From: Pleurocapsa sp. PCC 7327
GTDB taxonomy: Bacteria; Cyanobacteriota; Cyanobacteriia; Cyanobacteriales; Microcystaceae
DNA length: 64,000 bases
Reading direction: 5' to 3'
Assembly: GCF_000317025.1 (NCBI RefSeq)
Contig: NC_019689.1
Location: 633,501 to 697,500 of the forward strand
Shown here in pieces: positions 1 to 9,364 of the stretch. Numbering within the stretch: position 1 is the first letter of the stretch; the number at the start of each line of letters is the position of its first letter. A program made the position numbers and the translations under genes. The notes below the pieces were generated by a model. The model saw only the letters and a program-made list of their open reading frames with translations, did no database searches and was not told where the DNA came from.

Positions 1-901
1 GATCGGTTTAGCAGAGTTACTCGCTGCTGGCGATCGCTTGGCTTTCACGACCGATTCCTACGTCGTCGATCCGATTTTTTTCCCAGGCGGCGATATTGGT
101 TCCTTAGCCGTACACGGCACGGTAAACGATCTCGCCGTCAGCGGCGCAAAACCTTTCTACCTTTCCTGTAGTATGATTCTCGAAGAAGGATTGCCCGTAG
201 ACGCGCTGCGTCAAGTAGCTAGAAGTATGAAAGCGGCGGCTGATGCGGCTGGCGTAAAAATCGTCACGGGCGACACGAAAGTCGTTCATCGAGGTTCGGC
301 TGACAAAATTTTTATTAATACGACAGGAATTGGCGTAATTCGCCCTGAAGTTTCCATTTCTGCTCGCAACCTCCAGCCGGGAGACAAAATTATCGTCAAT
401 GGCTATCTCGGCGATCATGGGGCAGCTATTTTAATTGCCCGCGGCGAACTTGCCCTCTCTAGCGCGATCGAAAGTGATTCTCAGCCACTCAATAGCTTAG
501 TCGATGCCATTCTCGATGTTTGCCCAGAGGTTCGGGCAATGCGAGATGCCACGCGCGGCGGACTGGCAACGGTACTCAATGAATTTGCCCTCAGTTCTGA
601 AGTAGGAATACGCCTGTATGAGTCTTCAATGCCTGTGCGGGAAGAGGTTCAAGGCATTTGCGAACTATTGGGACTCGACCCCCTATACCTAGCCAATGAA
701 GGCAAGTTGGCGGTAGTTGTTCCTGGCGATCGCGCCCAAACCATTCTAGCTGCTATGAGGGCACATCCTGCCGCAGGAAAGGCAAGTATTATCGGAGAGG
801 TTATCGATTCGCCGCCGGGAGTGGTGCTGATGCAAACTTTATTTGGCACCGAACGCATCGTAGATATGTTGGTTGGCGATCAACTTCCAAGAATTTGTTA
901 G
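1..901 (+). CDS. hypE: HypE, hydrogenase maturation (partial, 5' end outside window)
   Basis: The reading frame is open from the left edge (in frame from base 2), so the N-terminus is missing. HypE dehydrates the carbamoyl group on its own C-terminal cysteine to a thiocyanate, which becomes the CN ligand of the NiFe hydrogenase active site. Visible signs are the FFPGGDIG segment and the AIR-synthase-like fold, with motifs such as GDTKVV and RDATRGGL, and the diagnostic C-terminus PRIC, whose last residue is the modified cysteine. The protein is cytosolic and acts with HypF, HypC and HypD. No other hyp gene follows; a repeat and a tRNA lie downstream. Confidence 0.93.
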   Translation, partial: IGLAELLAAGDRLAFTTDSYVVDPIFFPGGDIGSLAVHGTVNDLAVSGAKPFYLSCSMILEEGLPVDALRQVARSMKAAADAAGVKIVTGDTKVVHRGSADKIFINTTGIGVIRPEVSISARNLQPGDKIIVNGYLGDHGAAILIARGELALSSAIESDSQPLNSLVDAILDVCPEVRAMRDATRGGLATVLNEFALSSEVGIRLYESSMPVREEVQGICELLGLDPLYLANEGKLAVVVPGDRAQTILAAMRAHPAAGKASIIGEVIDSPPGVVLMQTLFGTERIVDMLVGDQLPRIC

Positions 902-934
902 GGATGTTTTCTCATCATTGAATTGGAGATCCTA

Positions 935-1086
935 GTTGACTGACAAAACTCAAATCGTCCTCACCCCAACCCCTCTCCCGCTCTGGAAGAGGGGGTTTCA
1001 ACTTAAGACTTTTGCCTGAATTCCCTTCACCTCTTGTGAGAGAAGGGATTTAGGGATGAGGAGACAAAGATTTGTAAGCCAACCAG
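935..1086 (-). repeat. MITE-like interspersed repeat, copy 1
   Basis: A block of about 150 bases with imperfect terminal inverted repeats (GTTGACTGACAAA at the left, the complement of GTTGGCTTACAAA at the right). Inside is a C-rich stretch beginning CTCACCCCAACCCCTC and, near the other end, GGGATTTAGGGATGAGG. The same element occurs in the opposite orientation at 19696-19848. It encodes no protein. Confidence 0.75.
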
Positions 1087-1105
1087 TTGCAGATCTCTTT
1101 AATTA

Positions 1106-1177
<72 letters not shown>

Positions 1178-1351
1178 ACTTTAATGCCTATATTAGTATA
1201 GCAAAAGCTATGCGGTTTCTATAGAAGGAACTTTTTTCTATAAGGCGGTCAAAGTAGGACTATTTGACCAGATTAGAGCAAAGGACTACACTTTCGGGGG
1301 ACAGGTGTTTATTTTGGCTTGCCAGGAAAGTTTTTCTCCTAATTAAGTGTT

Positions 1352-1690
1352 ATGAAAACAGTACTGCATACCCTTTTTTTTATCGGTATCCTGGAACTAA
1401 CCCTATCTTCTCCAGCAAAAAGCCGAATATCATCCGTAGCTCAAGCTTCATCTACTCAATATACTTTTGAAGATTATCGAAAAGAATGCCTTCAACGAGC
1501 GACTAGGGAAAAATTACCCCAAGACGTAGCTGAAGATTTATGCAATTGCACGATTAATCGATTTCGCTCTCAGTATACACTTGAAGAATTTAGATCGTTA
1601 GTAAAAAAATCTAAAAATAATACAGCAGCAGCAGAAACCCTAACAGCAGTAGGAGAGTCCTGTTTTGAGGAAGTTATGTACGAGGAATAA
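1352..1690 (+). CDS. Small secreted cysteine-containing hypothetical protein
   Basis: A 112-residue protein with an N-terminal hydrophobic segment (about residues 4-20) ending in a plausible signal-peptidase site, so it is likely periplasmic. The mature part is charged and helical and has four cysteines in the pattern C...CxC...C (KECLQ, DLCNCT, ESCFEE), which could form two disulfides. I do not recognise a family by name. It sits alone between tRNA-Cys and the RND permease gene on the same strand. Start chosen at ATG 1352. Function unknown. Confidence 0.6.
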   Translation: MKTVLHTLFFIGILELTLSSPAKSRISSVAQASSTQYTFEDYRKECLQRATREKLPQDVAEDLCNCTINRFRSQYTLEEFRSLVKKSKNNTAAAETLTAVGESCFEEVMYEE

Positions 1691-1791
1691 CTTGATAGAA
1701 CCATAACAGAACAAGCTTTTTCGACGACAAATCGACGAATCTTTCAGAATCAGAAAAATCCCAATCGCTAGCGTTTATCTTAAATTTGGTG

Positions 1792-4596
1792 ATGAAACAG
1801 TCTTCGCGCAAGCTTTCTTTGAGAGAACGACTGAATATTTCGCGTCTTGCTATTCAATTTCCTCGAATAACAATCGCTTTTTGGATTGCCGTAAGTGTGG
1901 CAGGAATTTTTGCCTTTAGTTCTCTCAAATATGCCTTGTTTCCCGATATTACTTTTCCTGTAGTAATCGTCACCGCGCAAGCACCGATAGAAACAACGCT
2001 AGATACAGAAAACCAACTCACCAAACCAATCGAAAAACCGCTTCAATCTCTAGAAAGACTTGACGAACTTTCCTCTTCTACCTATCCCGGACAAACGGTT
2101 GTCAAGGTTTTATTCGTGCCAGGAACCAAGCTAGAATCTGCCACGGAAAAAGTTAAGGAAGCTTTAACGCAAGTTTCCCTACCGCCAAAAACAACCTTTG
2201 AAGTAGTTCCCATCGATCTCAACGAGTCGTCTGCAATTAGCTACGCTATCAAAGGCGAAAATAAAAGCCTCAGCCAATTAGTTCAAATTGCTAAGGCACA
2301 GATTGTCCCGCAGATAAAGCAATTGCCGGGAGTTCTCAAGGTTAATCTATTGGGAGATATTAGATCTAACTCGCCGACGCGGGTGCGTTTTAACGGGCAA
2401 GATGCGATCGCTCTCCAGATTATCAAGCGCAGTCAAGCAAATACCTTAGATGTCGTCACTCAGGTCGAGCAAGCCGTTCAACAATTACAAGCCAAATTTT
2501 CTGATCTACAGCTAGTTTTAGCAGAAACGCAAGCCGATTACATCCGCGAAGCTACCCAAGCAACGATTGATGCGCTTATCGGCGCGATCGTTTTGGCTAT
2601 CTTAGTCATTTTTCCGTTTTTGCGCAATTTCAAAGCGACCCTGATTACTGCTCTCGCCATTCCCATATCGCTGCTGGGAACTTTTATCGTGATGGCGATC
2701 GCGGGGTTTAATTTAGAAACCATGACTTTACTTGCTCTGGCATTGGTAATTGGGATAGTTGTAGACGACGCGATCGTCGATGTCGAAAATATCGCTCGCC
2801 ACGTCGAGAAAGGAGAGAATTCAAGAGAGGCTGCCATCAAGGGAACCGGTGAGATCGGTTTGGCAGTGACGGCGTCAACCTTAACCATTGCCGCGGTATT
2901 TGTGCCAGTAGCGTTGATGCGAAATGCCGTCGGCGAGTTTTTTAAGCCCTTCGGACTGACTGTTTCTGCCGCCGTTGTGTTCTCCTTGTTGGTTGCTCGA
3001 ACTTTATCGCCCGTCTTGGCAGTTTACTGGCTTAAACCCAGAAACAATCGCAATGAATCTTTACAAAGACTGGAAGCGAGGAATAATTCCCAAGGCGCGA
3101 TTTCTAACGCGATCGCCAATAATTATTACCGGAATTTACTTGGTTGGTCGCTGCACAATCGTAAAATTGTAGTCGCAATAGCAATCTTGAGCTTTGCCTC
3201 AGGAATTGCCCTCATTCCCCTCATTCCCAAAGGTTTTATCCCCAAACTCGATCGCGGCGAATTTAACATCGCCTACACTGCTCCCCTACCCAAGCTAGCA
3301 GGACAATTTCAGTCAGGAACCCCTAATACCAATCCAAAATCTGCGGAACGCAGTCGCCGCACCCCGCTGGAAGTCAATTCCAGCACAACGGCGACCAAAA
3401 CCCAAAATCCAAAATCGAATAATGGTGCATTCGCTTGGATGGAAAATTTAGCCAAATCTCCGGAAAGACTTTTACTTAGAAAAACTATTAAGGTAGGTCA
3501 GCAACTCGAAGAAGTCGTCTTGACTTTTTCTGAAGTGGAGTCGGTCTTTACCACAGCTGGGTTGCGAGGAGATCCAACTAAAGGCAAACTCTATATTCGG
3601 CTCAAACGCGATCCGCGTTCGCGTAGCGTCCCGGAGGGATTCAGCGCTTCCGCAGAAAATCGCCAACTGACGACCGCCGAAGTCCAAGCCAAAATTCGCG
3701 CTGCTCTACCAACTCTCAAAGGTGTTAGCGCCAGCGTTGAAGATATTCCCTTCGTGCAAACCGAAGCCGAAAAACCAATTCAGATCGCTATCTTGGGCAA
3801 GAACCTCAATCTTTTGCGTAAAACTGCCCAACAGCTTGAAACTCGCGTCGAGAAATTGCCGGGTTTGGTCGATGTAGCGCTTTCTGGACAAGAAAAACAA
3901 GGAGAAAACGCCTTAGAAGTCGAGCGCCTCAACGGTCAGCGAGTCGTCTATCTCAGCGCTAACCTCGCCCAACAACAAGGCTTAGAGGATGCTGCTTGGC
4001 AAATCGAACAAATCGCTCAATCCATATTTCCAAAAGGCATTACCCTAAAGCGATGGGGTAGTTCCGCTCACAGTAGCGACGTGTTGAGTAGTTTTGGCTC
4101 GACGATGACTTTATCGATTTTTCTGATGTTATCAGTTCTGCTATTGCTTTTCGGCAGATTGCTCGAACCAATCGCAGTCGGTTTGTCTTTACCTTTGTCG
4201 ATTGTGGGAGCTATGTTAGGGCTTCTGGCGACTCAGAGCGACTTTGGAGTCATTTCGCTACTTGGTTTGATTTTTTTATTGGGGTTGCTCGACAAAAATG
4301 CCTTACTTTTGATGGATTATACCAATCAACTGCGCGAATCTGGTTTGAGTCGAGAAGAGGCACTCGTAGAAACTGGAGCCGTTCGCCTGCGACCAATTAT
4401 TATGACGACCGCCTCGACGATTTTAGGAATGCTGCCGATCGCATTGGGATGGGGAGCCGGAGCCGAGTTGCGCCAGCCAATGGCAGTGGTCATTATTGGG
4501 GGATTGATAACTTCTTCTTTGCTCAGTTTGATTGTCGTGCCCGTACTTTATACGCTCCTAGAGGATGGGTGGACGAAAATGTTTGGAAAAAGGTAA
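1792..4596 (+). CDS. RND-family efflux permease
   Basis: An inner-membrane proton-driven exporter of the AcrB/HAE type, about 934 residues, roughly 100 fewer than classic AcrB. An N-terminal membrane segment is followed by a periplasmic loop, a membrane block with the proton-relay motif GIVVDDAIVDVEN (two Asp), a second periplasmic loop and a second membrane block with GLLDKNALLLMDY (relay Lys). ATG 1792 is preferred over the in-frame TTG 1786 and GTG 1789. No membrane-fusion partner is adjacent. The second periplasmic loop contains two stretches that read like spacer repeat DNA translated in frame (about 3325-3425 and 3605-3655). A strong terminator follows at 4614. Confidence 0.88.
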   Translation: MKQSSRKLSLRERLNISRLAIQFPRITIAFWIAVSVAGIFAFSSLKYALFPDITFPVVIVTAQAPIETTLDTENQLTKPIEKPLQSLERLDELSSSTYPGQTVVKVLFVPGTKLESATEKVKEALTQVSLPPKTTFEVVPIDLNESSAISYAIKGENKSLSQLVQIAKAQIVPQIKQLPGVLKVNLLGDIRSNSPTRVRFNGQDAIALQIIKRSQANTLDVVTQVEQAVQQLQAKFSDLQLVLAETQADYIREATQATIDALIGAIVLAILVIFPFLRNFKATLITALAIPISLLGTFIVMAIAGFNLETMTLLALALVIGIVVDDAIVDVENIARHVEKGENSREAAIKGTGEIGLAVTASTLTIAAVFVPVALMRNAVGEFFKPFGLTVSAAVVFSLLVARTLSPVLAVYWLKPRNNRNESLQRLEARNNSQGAISNAIANNYYRNLLGWSLHNRKIVVAIAILSFASGIALIPLIPKGFIPKLDRGEFNIAYTAPLPKLAGQFQSGTPNTNPKSAERSRRTPLEVNSSTTATKTQNPKSNNGAFAWMENLAKSPERLLLRKTIKVGQQLEEVVLTFSEVESVFTTAGLRGDPTKGKLYIRLKRDPRSRSVPEGFSASAENRQLTTAEVQAKIRAALPTLKGVSASVEDIPFVQTEAEKPIQIAILGKNLNLLRKTAQQLETRVEKLPGLVDVALSGQEKQGENALEVERLNGQRVVYLSANLAQQQGLEDAAWQIEQIAQSIFPKGITLKRWGSSAHSSDVLSSFGSTMTLSIFLMLSVLLLLFGRLLEPIAVGLSLPLSIVGAMLGLLATQSDFGVISLLGLIFLLGLLDKNALLLMDYTNQLRESGLSREEALVETGAVRLRPIIMTTASTILGMLPIALGWGAGAELRQPMAVVIIGGLITSSLLSLIVVPVLYTLLEDGWTKMFGKR

Positions 4597-4613
4597 AAGA
4601 AGATCGATGAGAA

Positions 4614-4650
4614 CGAGAGTAATTTGGTGTTAATTGCTCTCGATTTTTTC
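4614..4650. terminator. Intrinsic terminator between converging genes
   Basis: An 11-base-pair stem, CGAGAGTAATT with AATTGCTCTCG (one G-T pair), with a 7-base loop, followed on the plus strand by ATTTTTTC. It ends the RND permease transcript and may serve the convergent PEP-CTERM gene. Confidence 0.75.
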
Positions 4651-5481
4651 TTATTGGCTTTTACGTTTCATTGTAGCGGTAGTACTTAAAGCTCCTAGAA
4701 CCAGTAGACCAAGCATTGAAGATGGTTCAGGGGTTTTAGCTGCTTCGGAAACAATAGAAGCGCCATTGGAATTAGAAACTGGGGGATCGAACATTTTAAT
4801 TTCAAAGGCTACGCGAGAACCAGCATTTTGCCTCTGAGGATTAATGGCGTTCCAATTCATAGCAAAAGTGCCTGACATAGAAGTAATTTCTACTCCATTT
4901 TGTCGATCTCTAGGAGAGAGGATAAAAAATTGTTTATCAAATCGCTTGGTTCCAGAAGTAGATTTAACAGACCGATTTAGCCTTCTGCGAGTATCATCGC
5001 TAAAGGCGACTTGATTGATAGCTAGTTCTATAGTGGTTCTAGATTCTACTTTAGAGCTAGGATTGTCGGCTCTAGTAATCAAGCCAAAGGCATTGAATCG
5101 ATCGAGGACGTTAGAGGCAAACGTATAGTTGAGCGTCCCAATTATTCCCGAACTCTCTGCGATCGCTAATTCTGCTTTATTATTGGTTGAATCCCAAGTC
5201 AACGTCCAATTATAGATTTTCTCATCTATCCATTGAAGATCGATACTGCTTTGTGGTGTGCCCGTACTGGCACCATTAAAACCAAAGAAAATTTCTTTAC
5301 CGACTCCACCAGCTTGACCTTCGACTTCCCCGATTTTGGTAATGCTGTTGTTGAGGATAAAGGCAGATTCGTTAGTTCCCCCATTTCTCAAGTTGGCACC
5401 ATAAACCGATTGAGATTCTAGAGCCAAATTTGCTACTGTGGTTCCCACTACCACAGACATCATCAGAGATATTTTTTTCAT
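4651..5481 (-). CDS. PEP-CTERM sorting-domain protein
   Basis: A 276-residue exported protein. Residues 1-28 look like a signal peptide. The C-terminus has the PEP-CTERM layout: TPEPSS, a hydrophobic segment (MLGLLVLGALSTTA) and a short basic tail (KRKSQ). Such proteins are processed by an exosortase and targeted to the cell surface or matrix. The central region (about 30-245) is predicted beta-rich with no recognised domain. It converges on the RND permease gene. The exosortase is not in this window and the substrate role is unknown. Confidence 0.8.
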   Translation of the reverse strand: MKKISLMMSVVVGTTVANLALESQSVYGANLRNGGTNESAFILNNSITKIGEVEGQAGGVGKEIFFGFNGASTGTPQSSIDLQWIDEKIYNWTLTWDSTNNKAELAIAESSGIIGTLNYTFASNVLDRFNAFGLITRADNPSSKVESRTTIELAINQVAFSDDTRRRLNRSVKSTSGTKRFDKQFFILSPRDRQNGVEITSMSGTFAMNWNAINPQRQNAGSRVAFEIKMFDPPVSNSNGASIVSEAAKTPEPSSMLGLLVLGALSTTATMKRKSQ

Positions 5482-5712
5482 TTTTTTCTACCACCAGAAC
5501 CCTTAGCAGAATTTCTCTCCAAAGAGAAATCGTTTTTATTTATCTAATTTACATAGAATATTAGACTCTAACGTCTTCTGGCAAGAGTTTTTGGAATTAT
5601 AGTTATAATTTTTAGTTTTGCGGTACCATAAAAGCCCTCTGGTCTTATTTCTCTTGACACTTTCGAGCTGTATGAATAAATTCCTATAAAAATCGATCGC
5701 TCATTGCCACCC

Positions 5713-6699
5713 ATGACGATACGCGCTTTTGTGACAGGAGGAACGGGATTTATCGGGGCTAACCTCATCCGGTTGCTTCTGGAAAAGGGATGCTCGGTAC
5801 GAGCGCTCGTGCGTCCCAACAGTAACTCGAACAATTTGCAAGGTTTAGAGCTAGAAATTGTCCGAGGAGATCTCAACGACCCAGATTTATATAGACAGAT
5901 GCGGGGTTGTCAGGTACTTTTTCACGTCGCCGCCCGTTACTCTCTCTGGCAAGCAGATCGAGAAAAGCTATATGAATCAAACGTGTTAGGAACCCGCAAC
6001 GTCCTAGCAGCAGCGAGAATGGCGAAGATAGAGCGTACCGTTTACACCAGTTCTGTAGCTGCAATTGGGGTTGGCAGAGTGGGGGAAGCCGTCGATGAAA
6101 CCCATCAAAGTCCAGTCGAACAATTAGTCGGTCACTACAAAAAATCCAAGTATTTTGCCGAGCAAGAAGCCGTCAAAGCCGCTCGAATGGGTCAAGATGT
6201 GGTCATCGTCAATCCTTCTGCTCCTATCGGTCCTTGGGATATTAAACCGACACCGACAGGAGATATCATTCTGCGTTTTTTGCGTCGGCAAATGCCTGCA
6301 TACGTCAATACGGGTTTGAACTTTATCGACGTGCGGGATGTCGCGCGGGGACATTGGTTAGCTTTGGAGAAAGGAGTAAGGGGCGATCGCTATATTTTAG
6401 GTCATCAAAATCTTTCCCTCAAAGAATTATTAGAGCAATTAGCAACCATTACGGGTTTAGATGCGCCTCAGAATATCATTCCGCTTTGGTTGCCCTTAAC
6501 GGTTGCTTGGGTTGAAGAACGAGTCCTCGCTCCTTTGGGCAAATCTCCTTCCGTTCCCCTCGATGGCGTTCGCATGTCCAAACAGCCGATGTATTACGAT
6601 GCCTCAAAAGCCGTCAGAGAATTAAATCTCCCTCAATCTCCAATCGATCGCGCCCTTAAAGAAGCAGTAGAGTGGTTTGTTAGTCGGAGATATTTATAG
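5713..6699 (+). CDS. hpnA: HpnA-like NAD-dependent sugar epimerase
   Basis: A 328-residue extended short-chain dehydrogenase with the N-terminal nucleotide-binding motif TGGTGFIG and a YKKSK active-site motif (catalytic Tyr and Lys) near residue 140. The overall sequence matches the hopanoid-associated sugar epimerase HpnA, linked in other bacteria to making the sugar side chain of hopanoids. The start is ATG 5713, nine bases inside an upstream TTG. No other hopanoid gene lies nearby, so the pathway assignment rests on family resemblance. It converges with psbD, with a shared terminator between them. Confidence 0.8.
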   Translation: MTIRAFVTGGTGFIGANLIRLLLEKGCSVRALVRPNSNSNNLQGLELEIVRGDLNDPDLYRQMRGCQVLFHVAARYSLWQADREKLYESNVLGTRNVLAAARMAKIERTVYTSSVAAIGVGRVGEAVDETHQSPVEQLVGHYKKSKYFAEQEAVKAARMGQDVVIVNPSAPIGPWDIKPTPTGDIILRFLRRQMPAYVNTGLNFIDVRDVARGHWLALEKGVRGDRYILGHQNLSLKELLEQLATITGLDAPQNIIPLWLPLTVAWVEERVLAPLGKSPSVPLDGVRMSKQPMYYDASKAVRELNLPQSPIDRALKEAVEWFVSRRYL

Positions 6700-6725
6700 C
6701 GCCGCTCTCAGTTACAAATAAAAAT

Positions 6726-6749
6726 AAGCCCCACTAATGGGGGCTTTTT
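6726..6749. terminator. Bidirectional intrinsic terminator, hpnA/psbD
   Basis: The stem AAGCCCC/GGGGCTT, with a loop of about seven bases, is followed by a T run on the plus strand and A-rich sequence on the other side. It can therefore stop both convergent transcripts. Confidence 0.8.
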
Positions 6750-6807
6750 CATACTTTCTACCAACTTTAGAAGGATAAAAAAACTCATCCTTCGCAATTG
6801 CTGTAAC

Positions 6808-7866
6808 TTAGAGAGCGTTACCGCGAGGTAATACCTCCTCAGGGAAGACAAAATTCTCGTGAGGCTGATCCTGCGGAGCCATCCATGCCCGCAGTCCCTC
6901 GTTCAACAAGATATTCTTGGTGTAGAAGGTCTCGAATTCCGGGTCTTCAGCCGCCCGCAATTCTTGGGAGACGAAATCATAGGCGCGCAGGTTGAGGGCG
7001 ATGCCTATGATGCCAATGCTGGCCATCCACAATCCCGTCACTGGCACGAACAACATGAAGAAGTGCAGCCAGCGCTTGTTGGAGAAGGCAATCCCGAAAA
7101 TCTGCGACCAGAATCGGTTCGCCGTTACCATCGAGTAGGTTTCTTCTGCCTGGGTTGGCTGGAAGGCTCTGAAGGTATTGGCTTGGTCTGAGTCTTGGAA
7201 GAGGGTGTTCTCGACTGTGGCTCCGTGAATGGCGCACAGTAAGGCTCCTCCTAATACTCCGGCTACTCCCATCATGTGGAACGGGTTGAGGGTGAAGTTG
7301 TGGAATCCTTGGACAAATAAGATAAAGCGGAAGATTCCCGCTACCCCAAAGCTGGGGGCAAAGAACCAGCTACTTTGTCCGAGGGGATACATTAAGAAAA
7401 CCGACACGAACACCGCTATCGGCGCGCTGAAGGCAATGGCGTTGTAGGGACGGATTCCCACTAAGCGGGCAATTTCAAATTGCCGCAACATGAAGCCGAT
7501 TAAGCCAAAGGCTCCGTGCAAGGCGACAAAGGGCCACAAGCCCCCGATTTGACACCAACGGGTGAAGTTGCCTTGCGCTTCTGGTCCCCACAAGAATAAT
7601 AGGGAGTGCCCAAAGGCATCGGCGGGAGTCGATACGGCTACCGTCAGGAAGTTGCAGCCCTCTAGGTAGGAGCTGGCTAGTCCGTGGGTGTACCAAGATG
7701 TGACGAAGGTGGTTCCGGTCAGCCATCCTCCTAGTGCCAGGTAGGCGCAGGGGAATAGCAGTAAGCCGGACCAGCCGATGAAGACGAAGCGATCGCGCTT
7801 TAGCCAGTCGTCGAGGACGTCAAACCATCCTCTCTGTGCTTGCGCGCGTCCCATTGCTATGGTCAT
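6808..7866 (-). CDS. psbD: Photosystem II D2 protein, stand-alone copy
   Basis: The D2 reaction-centre subunit at the normal 352 residues. It spans the thylakoid membrane five times and binds P680 chlorophyll, pheophytin, QA and non-haem iron. Expected residues are present: TyrD Y160, the tyrosine-partner H189, the chlorophyll ligand H197, and the usual C-terminus [10 protein letters not shown]. The start ATG has an upstream TAGGAG. It is not followed by psbC, unlike the psbD1-psbC operon, so it resembles the monocistronic psbD2 copy of other cyanobacteria. Residue 191 is Phe (codon TTC) where Trp is usual ([11 protein letters not shown]). Confidence 0.98.
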   Translation of the reverse strand: MTIAMGRAQAQRGWFDVLDDWLKRDRFVFIGWSGLLLFPCAYLALGGWLTGTTFVTSWYTHGLASSYLEGCNFLTVAVSTPADAFGHSLLFLWGPEAQGNFTRWCQIGGLWPFVALHGAFGLIGFMLRQFEIARLVGIRPYNAIAFSAPIAVFVSVFLMYPLGQSSWFFAPSFGVAGIFRFILFVQGFHNFTLNPFHMMGVAGVLGGALLCAIHGATVENTLFQDSDQANTFRAFQPTQAEETYSMVTANRFWSQIFGIAFSNKRWLHFFMLFVPVTGLWMASIGIIGIALNLRAYDFVSQELRAAEDPEFETFYTKNILLNEGLRAWMAPQDQPHENFVFPEEVLPRGNAL

Positions 7867-8124
7867 GGCGCAAATCTCCTAATCAATATAAGTACGGGAT
7901 TTATTGTTTCTCCATTTCGACCCAATCTACTTTTATGAATATGCAAAAGGTCGGACTAAATGTGAGAAAAATTTACTTTTCTTAACTTACACTATATTAA
8001 AGGAAACATTCCAACTTTTCCAGCTCGATTCTTAACAAAATCTAAAATTTATCCCCGATCTGGTAGGGAAATGAGATGAGTTCTGCCAGATAATCAAATA
8101 GAGCAATCGATCCTAGGAGCTTCT

Positions 8125-8394
8125 ATGTACACTATCGACTTAACCTTGAAGTATACGCCGATCCCTGTTTCCGTGCAGCGCAAAGAAGCTGCCGATGCAG
8201 AAGCAATTTATCAGAAAATAACCGCAGCCATGCGCTCTAGTGCGCCCCAGCTCATCGAGTTGACCTGTGAAAAACAACCAGAGAAGAAAGTTGCCGTCAT
8301 GAGCGACCAAATCTGTGCAGTTATTGTTTCTCAGAAAGATAGTGCAGCCGCTACCGGACGAGTTCCTGGCTTCTTTTCTTTGGCGGAAGGATAA
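8125..8394 (+). CDS. Conserved hypothetical small protein
   Basis: An 89-residue soluble protein starting [20 protein letters not shown]. It has no signal peptide or membrane segment, and the C-terminus ends [10 protein letters not shown]. Composition and codon use match its neighbours, and a protein of this style is familiar in cyanobacterial genomes, but I cannot name its function. It has its own upstream region opposite psbD, which is transcribed divergently; the 257-base intergenic spacer must hold both promoters. Confidence 0.65.
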   Translation: MYTIDLTLKYTPIPVSVQRKEAADAEAIYQKITAAMRSSAPQLIELTCEKQPEKKVAVMSDQICAVIVSQKDSAAATGRVPGFFSLAEG

Positions 8395-8614
8395 AGTCAG
8401 CGACCAGTGATTCGATTTTTGATTTTGGATTGAGGATTAGTTAGTAGCGGCGGGTTTATCTAAAAACCCTAGAAACTTACCTACACTTACTGTCAAAAAC
8501 CCGTCCGTACAGTAGTTAGTAATTAGTTGTTAGTAGCTTCCCCGCCTTCTGACTTCCGACCTCCTTATCCCCTGGTCTCCCAGTCCCCCCGTCCCCCTTG
8601 CCTTCCGAGTTCTA
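8395..8614. repeat. Non-coding spacer made of low-complexity repeats
   Basis: The spacer holds TTAGTTAGT-like heptamer runs, a GATTTTTGATTTTGGATT stretch and a C-rich run (CCCAGTCCCCCCGTCCCCC) of the type seen elsewhere in the window (18312-18470, 54170-54240, 62060-62100). No gene is seen. Confidence 0.55.
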
Positions 8615-9298
8615 ATGACCAATAATCAACCTGCCATTCGAGTTAGAGACTTAAATTTTGGCTGGCATCCAAACGCCCCTGTACTGCAATCCTGTTCTCT
8701 AGAGGTTCCAAAAGGAGAATTTTGGATGTTGTTGGGAACGAATGGAAGCGGCAAATCTACGCTGTTGAGGCTTTTGGCAGGAATATTAACTCCTCAAAGT
8801 GGAGAAATTGAGATCGTTCAACCCGTAGGGTTTGTTTTTCAAAATCCCGACCATCAGTTAGTCATGCCTACTGTAGGGGCGGATGTAGCGTTTGGGTTGG
8901 TGAAAGAGAAGCTTTCGCCGATTGAGGTTCGCTCCAGAGTCAAAGAAGCGCTGGCAGCGGTTAATTTGCTCGATTTGGAACGGCGACCGATTTATGCCCT
9001 CAGCGGCGGACAAAAACAGCGAATTGCCATTGCGGGCGAAATTGCTCGTCATTGCGCGGTGCTTCTGCTCGACGAGCCAACTGCTCTACTGGATGCGGAC
9101 ACTCAATTAGAATTGGTAGCGCAGGTACAGCGCCTCGTTAAAAATAGAGGATTGACGGCTTTATGGGTAACTCATCGCTTGGATGAATTAGATTATTGCG
9201 ACGGCGCTTTTCTGCTAGAGGATGGGAAAGTGGTCGCTAGCGGAGGAGCCGTACATCTCAAGCAGAGACTTTTGCAATCTAAGGAGCGAGACTCCTAA
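8615..9298 (+). CDS. EcfA/CbiO-like ABC transporter ATPase
   Basis: A 227-residue cytosolic ATPase. Walker A GTNGSGKS at 41-48, Q-loop segment FQNPDHQLVMPT (a hallmark of energy-coupling-factor ATPases such as CbiO/EcfA), signature LSGGQ at 130-134, Walker B VLLLDEPT at 150-157 and switch His188. It would power uptake of a metal or vitamin through an EcfT-type membrane partner, but neither EcfT nor a substrate-binding subunit is in the window, so the substrate is open. A short AT-rich gap separates it from the NYN gene on the same strand. Confidence 0.85.
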   Translation: MTNNQPAIRVRDLNFGWHPNAPVLQSCSLEVPKGEFWMLLGTNGSGKSTLLRLLAGILTPQSGEIEIVQPVGFVFQNPDHQLVMPTVGADVAFGLVKEKLSPIEVRSRVKEALAAVNLLDLERRPIYALSGGQKQRIAIAGEIARHCAVLLLDEPTALLDADTQLELVAQVQRLVKNRGLTALWVTHRLDELDYCDGAFLLEDGKVVASGGAVHLKQRLLQSKERDS

Positions 9299-9364
9299 AT
9301 TTTTGTTAAAATTAGTAAACGTCATTATTAATAACGTTAATGAAGAAGGCTTTTATTTATAAAA

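Noticed and set aside
6808-7866. psbD as part of a far-red photoacclimation cluster
   Set aside because: No neighbouring psbA, psbB, psbC, apc or phytochrome genes; one residue change is not enough for that claim.
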